Part shown: positions 43,957 to 51,231 of the stretch, piece after piece
How the letters are laid out: every line of letters starts with the position of its first letter
Numbering within the stretch: position 1 is the first letter of the stretch
Source of the DNA: Terriglobales bacterium
GTDB lineage: Bacteria; Acidobacteriota; Terriglobia; Terriglobales; Acidobacteriaceae
NCBI GenBank assembly: GCA_025462725.1
Contig: JAOAPE010000010.1
Coordinates: 124,001 to 188,000, forward strand
DNA length: 64,000 nucleotides
Direction: 5' to 3'
Made by a program: the position numbers and the translations under genes
Notes under the pieces: model-generated
Told to the model about the DNA's origin: nothing
The model's input: only the letters and a program-made list of their open reading frames with translations
Database searches by the model: none

Positions 43957-44139
43957 ATGGATTTTCTTTTCTATCTCATCTTCGCCTTCAGTTTCTTTCC
44001 CGAACCGGCGGTCTCCGCGCCCGTTCCTGTGCAGACGTTTGCACGCGCGCAGCCCGAGTGCCGGTGCATCGGCAATCCTCCGGAGAAAGAGCCGGTGCAC
44101 ATTGACTTCGCGCGGCCGTCACGGTCGCGAAGGTTCTAA
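43957..44139 (+). CDS. Small exported-type peptide of unknown function
   Basis: The 60-residue product has a hydrophobic start (MDFLFYLIFAFSFF) followed by an Ala-Pro region. AAAGGAG precedes the ATG. It might be a membrane-anchored or exported phage peptide. No domain is known. Confidence 0.5.
   Translation: MDFLFYLIFAFSFFPEPAVSAPVPVQTFARAQPECRCIGNPPEKEPVHIDFARPSRSRRF
44030..44043 (+). repeat. Dispersed 14-bp site 6 (TGCAGACGTTTGCA)
   Basis: Encodes VQTFA in the small exported-type peptide; the flanking C and G extend the palindrome. Confidence 0.7.
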
Positions 44140-44171
44140 GCAGGATTACAAACTCACAAAGGAGCGATGTC

Positions 44172-44456
44172 ATGGAAGCTGCAACGATCAAAGTGTTTGA
44201 AGTTAACGATACAGAATGGTGGGCAGGTACAGATCTCGAGTCCATCAAAACTGCTTACAAGGAAATCACTGGCATCGACCCCGACGACGAGGATGAAGGT
44301 TTCCAGGACCCGCATGCGTTGACTGATGAAGAGATGGAGACGCTGCAATTCTCTGACGATGACGGTTCCAAGCGTTCCTTCCGTGAGCAATTAGAGCTGA
44401 TGGTTGCAGCCGAACGAGAGAAGTTTCCCACAATGTTTGCGACTACCGAGTATTAG
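44172..44456 (+). CDS. Small acidic phage protein
   Basis: The 94-residue product is very acidic (DPDDEDEGFQDP, LTDEEMETLQFSDDD). AAAGGAG precedes the ATG. Such proteins can mimic DNA or inhibit host factors, but nothing here shows that role. Confidence 0.6.
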   Translation: MEAATIKVFEVNDTEWWAGTDLESIKTAYKEITGIDPDDEDEGFQDPHALTDEEMETLQFSDDDGSKRSFREQLELMVAAEREKFPTMFATTEY

Positions 44457-44459
44457 GCG

Positions 44460-44693
44460 ATGGCGACGAAGTTCACCAAGGAAGTTCAGAAGCTGGTCAA
44501 CGCGATCGACCGGAATACGCGCGGACTGGCGAAGGTCGTCTCTGGTATGTGTGCGCTGGCCGAGGGTGGCGTCCTCGAACAGTATGCGATGAACCTGATG
44601 GATAAATCCATCCGGGCGTTAGTGGCAGAACGGCGCCTCTTGAGAGATGCGCTGGAGAAGGAACTCAAGAAACAGGAAGGATGGCAACGATGA
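44460..44693 (+). CDS. Small helical phage protein
   Basis: The 77-residue product is all-helical with a Lys/Glu-rich end (LRDALEKELKKQEGWQR) and starts MATKFTKEVQKLVNAIDRNT. It overlaps the next gene. No family is recognised. Confidence 0.55.
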   Translation: MATKFTKEVQKLVNAIDRNTRGLAKVVSGMCALAEGGVLEQYAMNLMDKSIRALVAERRLLRDALEKELKKQEGWQR

Positions 44694-44884
44694 TTTATTT
44701 ATTGGCAGCTGCAGTGACGGTGGTTGTGATTGGTTTCCTGCTGCACGAGGACCGCAAGGTCGGGTTCCCTATCGGCACAAAGAAAGTGGCGACGATGATT
44801 GCCGCGGTTGGACCGTGGGCTCTCGGCGCGGCGTTGCTCGCGGTCGATGCCTGGCACTTCGGGAAGTGGGTAATCGCAAGATGA
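44690..44884 (+). CDS. Small two-span membrane protein
   Basis: The ATG at 44690 has AGGAAGG at a proper distance; the in-frame ATG at 44681 is too close to it. The 64-residue product has a first span (IYLLAAAVTVVVIGFLL) and a second (MIAAVGPWALGAALLAVDAW). It could be a phage membrane accessory or a holin-like protein, but no lysis genes lie nearby to support this. Confidence 0.55.
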   Translation: MIYLLAAAVTVVVIGFLLHEDRKVGFPIGTKKVATMIAAVGPWALGAALLAVDAWHFGKWVIAR

Positions 44885-45114
44885 AAGCGAAAGAACTCAT
44901 TGCATTTGCCCGTTTGTTTGGCGGTAGCTATGACTCAAGTATCGAACGCACTGCGCACGGCATGGCGTCTTTACGTTGTAGGAATCGCGGCAGAATTGAA
45001 GGGTCAGACGAACTCGAATCCTGTGAATACATGATGGATGAACCGCGCATGAGTCGCGAAGTTTACGACGAACTCGACGCGCTAGTGAAGGAGTACAAGC
45101 AACGTGGCAGATAA
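44881..45114 (+). CDS. Small phage protein of unknown function
   Basis: The 77-residue product starts MKAKELIAFARLFGGSYDSS and has two cysteines (LRCRN, ESCEY). The ATG overlaps the preceding stop (ATGA), and the end overlaps the start of the DUF5131 gene by 11 bp. Confidence 0.5.
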   Translation: MKAKELIAFARLFGGSYDSSIERTAHGMASLRCRNRGRIEGSDELESCEYMMDEPRMSREVYDELDALVKEYKQRGR

Positions 45115-46246
45115 CAGCAAGATCGAGTGGACGGATGCGAGTTGGAATCCGGTGCGCGGTTGTTCGCGCGTGAGCGAAGGGTGCAGGAACTGCTACGCCG
45201 AGGGAGTGGCGGCTCGATTCAACGGGCCTGGGCAAGCGTATGAAGGCCTCGCTGAGTTCAAGATCATCGGCCAAGGCACAAAGAAGGAACGCCGCGAGGC
45301 GCACTGGACGGGCAAGGTGAGTCTGGTTGAGCGTCATCTCGAAGACCCGCTGCGCTGGCGACGTCCGCGGAAGATCTTCGTGAACTCGATGTCCGACTTG
45401 TTTCACGAGTCCATCCCGGACAGCTGGATTGCGATCGTTTACGGCATCATGGCGATGGCGCACCGGCACACCTTTCAGATATTGACGAAGCGTCCGGAAC
45501 GGCAGCGCGACTTCCTGAACATGCTAGCTGCGGCGAGTGACCCTGCCGAGCGTCTGCTCGAGCTCGCGATTGACGCAGATGGCGATCCGTACTTCAGTGA
45601 TCCCGCAGAGGCATGTATCAGCAATGCCATCCATGACGTTCTCGGTGTCCGTGGCGGCGAGAACTGGAATGTGGGCTGGCCGATGCGGCATGTGCAGCAA
45701 GGTGTCAGTGTCGAAGACGGAAAGACCGCACTCGCGCGAATCCCAATTCTTTTGCGCACGGCAGCGGCGGTGCGGTTCATTTCAGCCGAACCATTATTAG
45801 GAGCAATTGACCTTAGCGCGGTTCAACCCATAAGCCTTTGCGGACAGAAAACGGGGACATTCCGAAAGAATGACTGCGAGAGGCTTGATTGGGTAATCGC
45901 CGGCGGCGAGTCAGGGCCGAAGGCGCGACCGATGCATCCGGATTGGGCGCGGCAGTTGCGAGACCAGTGTGTCGCCGCGGGCGTGCCGTTCTTCTTTAAG
46001 CAATGGGGTGAGTGGGCTCCAGGAGAGTGTGCCGACAAGTTACCGGACAGAACAGAACGGGTTGCGACGTGGTTCGCTAATAAATGGGATTTTGAGCAGC
46101 TGACTCCAAAGCAGAGTGAAGAGACTCACAGCGATGATGCTCCGGATGTGTACAGGCTCGGGAAGCATGCCGCTGGCGCGTTGCTGGATGGAGAAGAGTG
46201 GAAGCAGTTCCCTTCCGTGCAGACGATTGCAGGAGTTACTTCCTAG
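45104..46246 (+). CDS. Phage Gp37/Gp68-like (DUF5131) protein
   Basis: The 380-residue product has the family start 'SKIEWTDASWNPVRGCSRVSEGCRNCYAE', a Cys cluster typical of the radical-SAM-like Gp37/Gp68 family. 'IFVNSMSDLFHESIP' and 'FQILTKRPERQ' follow, with the C-terminal 'FFFKQWGEW'. A CxxxCxxC-type arrangement suggests an iron-sulfur cluster. The biochemical role in phages is unknown. A GTG start is used. Confidence 0.8.
   Translation: MADNSKIEWTDASWNPVRGCSRVSEGCRNCYAEGVAARFNGPGQAYEGLAEFKIIGQGTKKERREAHWTGKVSLVERHLEDPLRWRRPRKIFVNSMSDLFHESIPDSWIAIVYGIMAMAHRHTFQILTKRPERQRDFLNMLAAASDPAERLLELAIDADGDPYFSDPAEACISNAIHDVLGVRGGENWNVGWPMRHVQQGVSVEDGKTALARIPILLRTAAAVRFISAEPLLGAIDLSAVQPISLCGQKTGTFRKNDCERLDWVIAGGESGPKARPMHPDWARQLRDQCVAAGVPFFFKQWGEWAPGECADKLPDRTERVATWFANKWDFEQLTPKQSEETHSDDAPDVYRLGKHAAGALLDGEEWKQFPSVQTIAGVTS
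46218..46231 (+). repeat. Dispersed 14-bp site 7 (TGCAGACGATTGCA)
   Basis: Encodes VQTIA in the last codons of the DUF5131 gene. Confidence 0.7.
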
Positions 46247-46712
46247 CCAGATGCGAACCGAGCCATACGCCAAGCAGAGAAGCAGCCGCCGTGAGAATGG
46301 GGACGATGATCTTCATCCTGCTCTCTCGGCGTTCTTTGCGGATGTTAAAAATTTGTGCCTCCAAGCGCACCCGGCTTTCATTTCGCAACACGTATGCACC
46401 ATGCTCCGTTCGCCATTCGAAGTCTTCCGTTGGTATCCAGATAAAGAACTTGTCCGCATCCCGGATCAACGCGTCCGTGTGGATGTCGATCTCTTCCTGC
46501 CAAAGAGGTTTCGCAGTTACAACATAGTCCGCAATAATATCTGCGCGCTTGAGTTCATGAGTGACGTCCTTCAGTCTCTCTTCCTTGCGGCGTCTGGCCT
46601 GTTGTACTTCGGCGCGAAGCTCGCGCAATCTCGCACGGTCTTTAAAGTTTTCAAGTCGTCGCAGCCATGCGTCACTCACCACCGTGCGCAGGAATCTTAT
46701 CGCTCTCTTCAT
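46236..46712 (-). CDS. Antisense-oriented coiled-coil protein with C-terminal membrane anchor
   Basis: This leftward gene stands alone among rightward phage genes. The product from the ATG at 46712 has ~158 residues: a basic helical start, a coiled-coil-like stretch (RARLRELRAEVQQARRRKEERLKDV) and a terminal membrane helix (MKIIVPILTAAASLLGVWLG). TATACT lies 13 bp upstream. An independently expressed lysogenic gene (moron) is plausible. The 3' end overlaps the DUF5131 gene by 11 bp. No ribosome site is evident. Confidence 0.55.
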   Translation of the reverse strand: MKRAIRFLRTVVSDAWLRRLENFKDRARLRELRAEVQQARRRKEERLKDVTHELKRADIIADYVVTAKPLWQEEIDIHTDALIRDADKFFIWIPTEDFEWRTEHGAYVLRNESRVRLEAQIFNIRKERRESRMKIIVPILTAAASLLGVWLGSHLARK

Positions 46713-46729
46713 GGCGCTGGAGTATACGC

Positions 46730-48904
46730 GTGAGCGCGCCGATTCTCCATCCCCTTGTGCTGACGCCAAACGTGATCGCCACGTTCACCGAAGGCGGGCA
46801 GGTGTTGAAAGCGCCGCCGAAGCTGAAGGTCACGGCATGGGCTGAGCAGTATCGCGTGCTGTCGACTGAATCTTCGAACGCCGCCGGCCGATATCGCTCG
46901 ACGCTTGCACCTTACCAGCGCGAGATGCAAGACGCGGTCAACATCCCCGGAGTCGAGAAGATCACCTACTTCACTGCCGGCCAGATCGGCAAGTCGCTTT
47001 GCCTCGAGAACATCTTCGCGTATTTCTGCAAGGAAGATCCTTGCCCGATGATCTTCATGTGGCCCACCGAGTTGATCGCGAAGGCGTGGAGTGTGGACAC
47101 TCTCGAGCCACTGATACGCGACACTCCGGAGATGGCGAAGCTGTTTGCGTCGGGCACACGGAAATCAAACAACGCCGTGCTCTTTAAGAAGTTCCCCGGT
47201 GGATCTCTTTCTGTCATCGGAGCGAACTCCGCCGCGGGGCTTCGACGTCGCCGCGCGCGCATTGTGTTCTGCGAAGAGATTGACGCATACAAGGCTTCTG
47301 CCGGCGACGAGGGTGACCCGCGCGAACTGGTAGCCAAGCGCCAAGAAACTTTCTGGAATGCCATCATGCTCGAAGCGTCAACGTGCACGATGGCGGGCAT
47401 GTCCGCGATCGAGGCGTCGTATGAGGACAGCAATAAACAGCGGTATTGGGTGCCGTGTCCGCACTGCAGCGAAGTGAAGTTGGAGAACGGTTGCATTTCA
47501 GGTCCGGAGACGCAGCGAAACATCGACGCAGGGATACATCTCGACGGCTATCAAGTACTCCATTGGAACAAAAAAGAAGATGTGCTTGGCGGAATGATCC
47601 TGGACAAGGTGCCTCCGCACACTGGCACGCAATACGAGTGCGCGCATTGCGGCGTTCTGATCGACGAATACAACAAAGCATGGATGCTTAAATATGGCGA
47701 GTGGCGCGCGGAACGGCCGGAGAGAGTCACGCATCAAGGATTTCATTTGAGTACGCTCTATTCGCCATTCCCGAAAGCACGATGGTCGTATCTCGCCGGT
47801 ACGTTTCTCAAAGCTACTCATCACCGCGAGAACCGCGAACTGCTGAAGGCATTCGTGAATATGACGCTCGCAGAAACTTGGAAAGACGAAGGCTTCGAAA
47901 TCGACGAAGACGAATTGCTGCGGCGCGTGGAAGATTATCCGCCGCCGGCATTGCCGAACAAGGTGACTGTGCTCACTGCCGGCGTCGACGTGCAGGACGA
48001 TCGCTTTGAGGTCGTCGTAAAAGGTTGGGGCAAAGGGCAAGAGAGCTGGTGCGTCGATTGGCATCGCATCGACGGCGATACCGCGAAACAGGAAAGCTGG
48101 CAGAAGTTGGACAAGTTTCTCACGGAGACGAAGTATCTGCATGCCAACGGTGTGCGCATGGATATCGCCTCTGCATTCATCGACTCCGGTCACCGCGCGG
48201 GCAACGTCTTCGCTTATACGAAGAATACGTGGGAGCGGAGGATCTGCGCTTGCCGCGGATATCCCGGATTCAATCGACCTCCAGTCGGCGCATGGAATAA
48301 AAGCAACCAGCAAAGGCAAAAGGTCTATCCGGTCCACGTCGATGTGCTTAAAGAGCTGGTCTATGGGCGGCTCCGTTTAGATTCGCCTGGGCCCGGCTAC
48401 ATGCATTTTTCTCGCGCGAAGAACGATCTGGAATACTTCAAGCAGCTCAAGAGCGAGAAATTGAAGCCCGGATATAAGAAGGGCTTCCCTGTTCGTGAAT
48501 GGATACTTCCTCCCGGTGTGCGCAATGAGGCACTCGATTGCGAGGTCTATGCGACGGCCGCATTCCTATCGCTGGCGAAGGATGTTGACGCCATGCTTGA
48601 GTTCCTCCGTGAGCAGTTGATCGACGAGGCGAAGAAGCTCGCTGAACAACGGCGTGAGAAATACGACCCGAACCAACTGGCGCTGATCGAGACGTCTCCG
48701 ATCCATGCGGACCGGCCGGCCGTTCCCGCTGCAGAGCAACCCTCTTCGGCCGTGATTCCTCCTCCGCCGATTCCCGAAAACGGCGAAGGAGTGTCCGAGG
48801 AAGAGTACAAAGTTGCTGCAAACGACAAGCCCGAGCCTGAAGAGAAAGAAGTGGAAGAGCCAGTCGTGCGCGTTCGACGTTCGTCCTGGGTAACGCGCTA
48901 TTAA
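46730..48904 (+). CDS. Terminase large subunit, GpA type
   Basis: The GTG at 46730 has GGAG 8 bases before it. The ~724-residue product has a Walker-A-like loop 'TAGQIGKS' (~81-90), Walker B 'IVFCEEIDAY', and zinc-ribbon-like 'CPHCSEVKLENGC' and 'CAHCGVL' pieces. The C-terminal nuclease domain starts at 'AGVDVQDDRFEVVVKGWG'. Lambda GpA-type motors cut cos sites and pump DNA into heads. All family segments appear intact. Confidence 0.93.
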   Translation: MSAPILHPLVLTPNVIATFTEGGQVLKAPPKLKVTAWAEQYRVLSTESSNAAGRYRSTLAPYQREMQDAVNIPGVEKITYFTAGQIGKSLCLENIFAYFCKEDPCPMIFMWPTELIAKAWSVDTLEPLIRDTPEMAKLFASGTRKSNNAVLFKKFPGGSLSVIGANSAAGLRRRRARIVFCEEIDAYKASAGDEGDPRELVAKRQETFWNAIMLEASTCTMAGMSAIEASYEDSNKQRYWVPCPHCSEVKLENGCISGPETQRNIDAGIHLDGYQVLHWNKKEDVLGGMILDKVPPHTGTQYECAHCGVLIDEYNKAWMLKYGEWRAERPERVTHQGFHLSTLYSPFPKARWSYLAGTFLKATHHRENRELLKAFVNMTLAETWKDEGFEIDEDELLRRVEDYPPPALPNKVTVLTAGVDVQDDRFEVVVKGWGKGQESWCVDWHRIDGDTAKQESWQKLDKFLTETKYLHANGVRMDIASAFIDSGHRAGNVFAYTKNTWERRICACRGYPGFNRPPVGAWNKSNQQRQKVYPVHVDVLKELVYGRLRLDSPGPGYMHFSRAKNDLEYFKQLKSEKLKPGYKKGFPVREWILPPGVRNEALDCEVYATAAFLSLAKDVDAMLEFLREQLIDEAKKLAEQRREKYDPNQLALIETSPIHADRPAVPAAEQPSSAVIPPPPIPENGEGVSEEEYKVAANDKPEPEEKEVEEPVVRVRRSSWVTRY

Positions 48905-49081
48905 GTCCTAAATCGCGGCAAGATGCTCCACGCCCGCGGAAAATTTCAAAAATAATTTTCAGCCAATAAAGACGCTGCTTTGCTGCGTGTATTTGCGCGT
49001 AGTTTCTAAACGTATTTTGACTTGGTTTCTCGCAGATAGGCAAAGTCGCCCTTAGAGAACAGAAAAATTCTGAGGGCGAAT

Positions 49082-49624
49082 TTGAAGCAGCCGTTCGAAA
49101 ATCAGATTGTTGTCGGAGACGCGATCGACTGGACCGTGTCGCTGTGCGATTACTCGGCAGCTGACGGTTACGTGCTGAAGTACTTCTTTCGAGGCCCGCA
49201 AGTTCTCGATCTTACATCGACCGCATCCGGATCTGATTTCAAGTTTGCCGAGACAGCAGCGAACACTGCCAAGCTGACACCCGGACTCTATGGCTGGCAG
49301 CTTGCCATCTTCCTGAATGGCGCGCGGGTGAAGACGCTCGCCCAAGGGCAGATCCAAGTCATCGCCGATCTTTCCGCGCAGAAGGCCGGCTATGACGCCC
49401 GCTCCTTTGCGAAGAAGAACCTCGATGCGGTCGAAGCCGTGCTGCTCGACCGAAACGCGAGAGTCGAGTCCACGTACCAGTTCGAAGGCCGCATGCTGAG
49501 CGTGTGCACGCATGAGCAGTTGATCCAGGCGCGCGCATTCTGGAAACGGCAATACAAGAACGAACAAATCGACGCCGGTGAAATCGAACCGGACAACGAT
49601 CAACTTATCGCGAGGTTCTGCTGA
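49082..49624 (+). CDS. Phage structural accessory protein of unknown function
   Basis: The 180-residue product begins MKQPFENQIVVGDAIDWTVS from a TTG and has a beta-rich start with helical C-terminal half. It lies exactly where lambda has the head-tail connector W, between terminase and portal, though much larger. The ~175-bp gap before it holds no gene. Confidence 0.55.
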   Translation: MKQPFENQIVVGDAIDWTVSLCDYSAADGYVLKYFFRGPQVLDLTSTASGSDFKFAETAANTAKLTPGLYGWQLAIFLNGARVKTLAQGQIQVIADLSAQKAGYDARSFAKKNLDAVEAVLLDRNARVESTYQFEGRMLSVCTHEQLIQARAFWKRQYKNEQIDAGEIEPDNDQLIARFC

Positions 49625-51231
49625 TGGCAATCGTAGAGCCTATCAATCTCGCGGAAGCGCGCCACGCACTGGCATCTACGCCGCGGCAGATGGTAGTAGA
49701 CGGCAGCTCGTTCAAGGGCGGCAGTATGAACCGGCTGAACCTGGACTGGGCAACGCGAATACTCAGCGCGGACCAAGAGATTCGGTCTTCGCTCACTGCC
49801 ATGCGTGCACGCAGTCGGGAGCTGGCGAACAACAACGATTATGCCGCGCGGTTTTTGAACAAGGTGAAAGAAAACGTCATCGGCCCGAACGGTATCGGGC
49901 TGCAGATGGCACTCGACAGCGACCTCGTTCCCAACGCCGAGAAGCTGAATGAAACGATCGAGGATGCATGGGACCGCTTTTGTGAGGACCCCAGCGTCGA
50001 TGGTCGCATGACGTTCGTTGACATTCTGCAGTTGTGGCTCACTTCGCAGTTGCAAGACGGCGAGACCTTCCTTCGCAAAGTGAAAGGCTTTCCGCATAAC
50101 CCATTCCAATTCGGACTGCAGTTCCTCGACCCCGACATGGTGGACGTGAGTTACCAGACCATTCAGAAGACGGACGTGGAGGGCGGCGTCGTCAGCGAAG
50201 TCCGGATGGGGATTGAACTAGACGAATGGCGACGCCCGGTCGCGTATTACGTCTTTGAAGGCCACCCTTCGGAATTTGCCAGCCGGCGGCGTTTGCGGGT
50301 TCCCGCGGAACAGATCGAGCACGCGTTCGTATTCAAGCGGATCAACCAGACGCGCGGGGTTCCATGGATGCACAGCGCTATGACCCGGCTAAACATGCTG
50401 CGCGGTTACGAGGAAGCGGAGCTGGTCGCCGCGCGTGTGGCCGCTTGCAAGATGGCCGTGCTTACGTCGAAGACCGGCGAGGACTTCAAAGGCAAGATCA
50501 TAAAAGGCGGAAAAGGCGGTCCCGCGGAAGTGGACGTCTCGCCCGCTTCTTTCTGGCAAGTGCAAGAAGGCCAAGACGTGAAACCGATCGACTGGAACCA
50601 CCCGAACAGCGGCTTCGGCGATTTCGTGAAGGCGATGCTGCGCGGCGCGGCGATGGGACTCAATATGAGTTACTCCACGCTGACGGGCGACTTGCGCGAG
50701 GTGAACTTCAGTTCCCTGCGGCAGGGCGTGCTAGACGAGCGCGAAGGTTACCGCGTGCTGCAGACGTCTGCAATCTCCCACTGCTGCAAACCTGTTTTCA
50801 AAGAGTGGCTGGTAATGGCAATCACGACCGGCCAGCTCCAGCTGCCCGCAAAATTGCCCCTCGATATGGTCGCGCGCGCCGCGCAATGGACTCCGCGCGG
50901 TTGGGACTGGGTGGACCCGAAGAAAGATGTGGACGCCGATATCGAGTCCGTCCGCGCCGGCATGAACACGCTGAAGTCCGTTGCCGCAAAGCGCGGCCGT
51001 GATTGGCGCGAGGACATCGACCAACGCGCGAAAGAAATCCAGTACGCCAAAGAGAAAGGCGTGCCGATCGACCTCACGACCAGCGGAGCTGGCGGAATAC
51101 AAGGCGACGTCGCAGACGAGTCGGCACCTAGCAACCCAGGTGCTGGCGCGTGCACCGACTGCGGCGCACTGCCCGATGGCAGCGCGACAAATCTACGCAC
51201 TTGTTGGAGTTGTGGAATGGAGAAGGAATGA
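49624..51231 (+). CDS. Portal protein, lambda family, with C-terminal zinc ribbon
   Basis: The 535-residue product has the family segments 'SLTAMRARSRELANNNDYAARFLNKVKENVIGPNGI', 'GRMTFVDILQLWLTSQLQDGETFL' and 'GVPWMHSAMTRLNMLRGYEEAELVAARVAACKM'. It forms the dodecameric DNA-entry ring. Its C-terminus carries an unusual CTDCGALP...CWSCGMEKE zinc ribbon not typical of lambda B. It overlaps the next gene by 4 bp. Confidence 0.92.
   Translation: MAIVEPINLAEARHALASTPRQMVVDGSSFKGGSMNRLNLDWATRILSADQEIRSSLTAMRARSRELANNNDYAARFLNKVKENVIGPNGIGLQMALDSDLVPNAEKLNETIEDAWDRFCEDPSVDGRMTFVDILQLWLTSQLQDGETFLRKVKGFPHNPFQFGLQFLDPDMVDVSYQTIQKTDVEGGVVSEVRMGIELDEWRRPVAYYVFEGHPSEFASRRRLRVPAEQIEHAFVFKRINQTRGVPWMHSAMTRLNMLRGYEEAELVAARVAACKMAVLTSKTGEDFKGKIIKGGKGGPAEVDVSPASFWQVQEGQDVKPIDWNHPNSGFGDFVKAMLRGAAMGLNMSYSTLTGDLREVNFSSLRQGVLDEREGYRVLQTSAISHCCKPVFKEWLVMAITTGQLQLPAKLPLDMVARAAQWTPRGWDWVDPKKDVDADIESVRAGMNTLKSVAAKRGRDWREDIDQRAKEIQYAKEKGVPIDLTTSGAGGIQGDVADESAPSNPGAGACTDCGALPDGSATNLRTCWSCGMEKE
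50759..50772. repeat. Dispersed 14-bp site 8 (perfect palindrome TGCAGACGTCTGCA)
   Basis: This copy in the portal gene is an exact 14-bp palindrome and encodes LQTSA. Confidence 0.7.

Noticed and set aside
42853-44100. 415-codon open frame on the minus strand
   Set aside because: It lies opposite the small terminase, Xre and zinc-ribbon genes, with Ser/Arg-rich composition typical of shadows.
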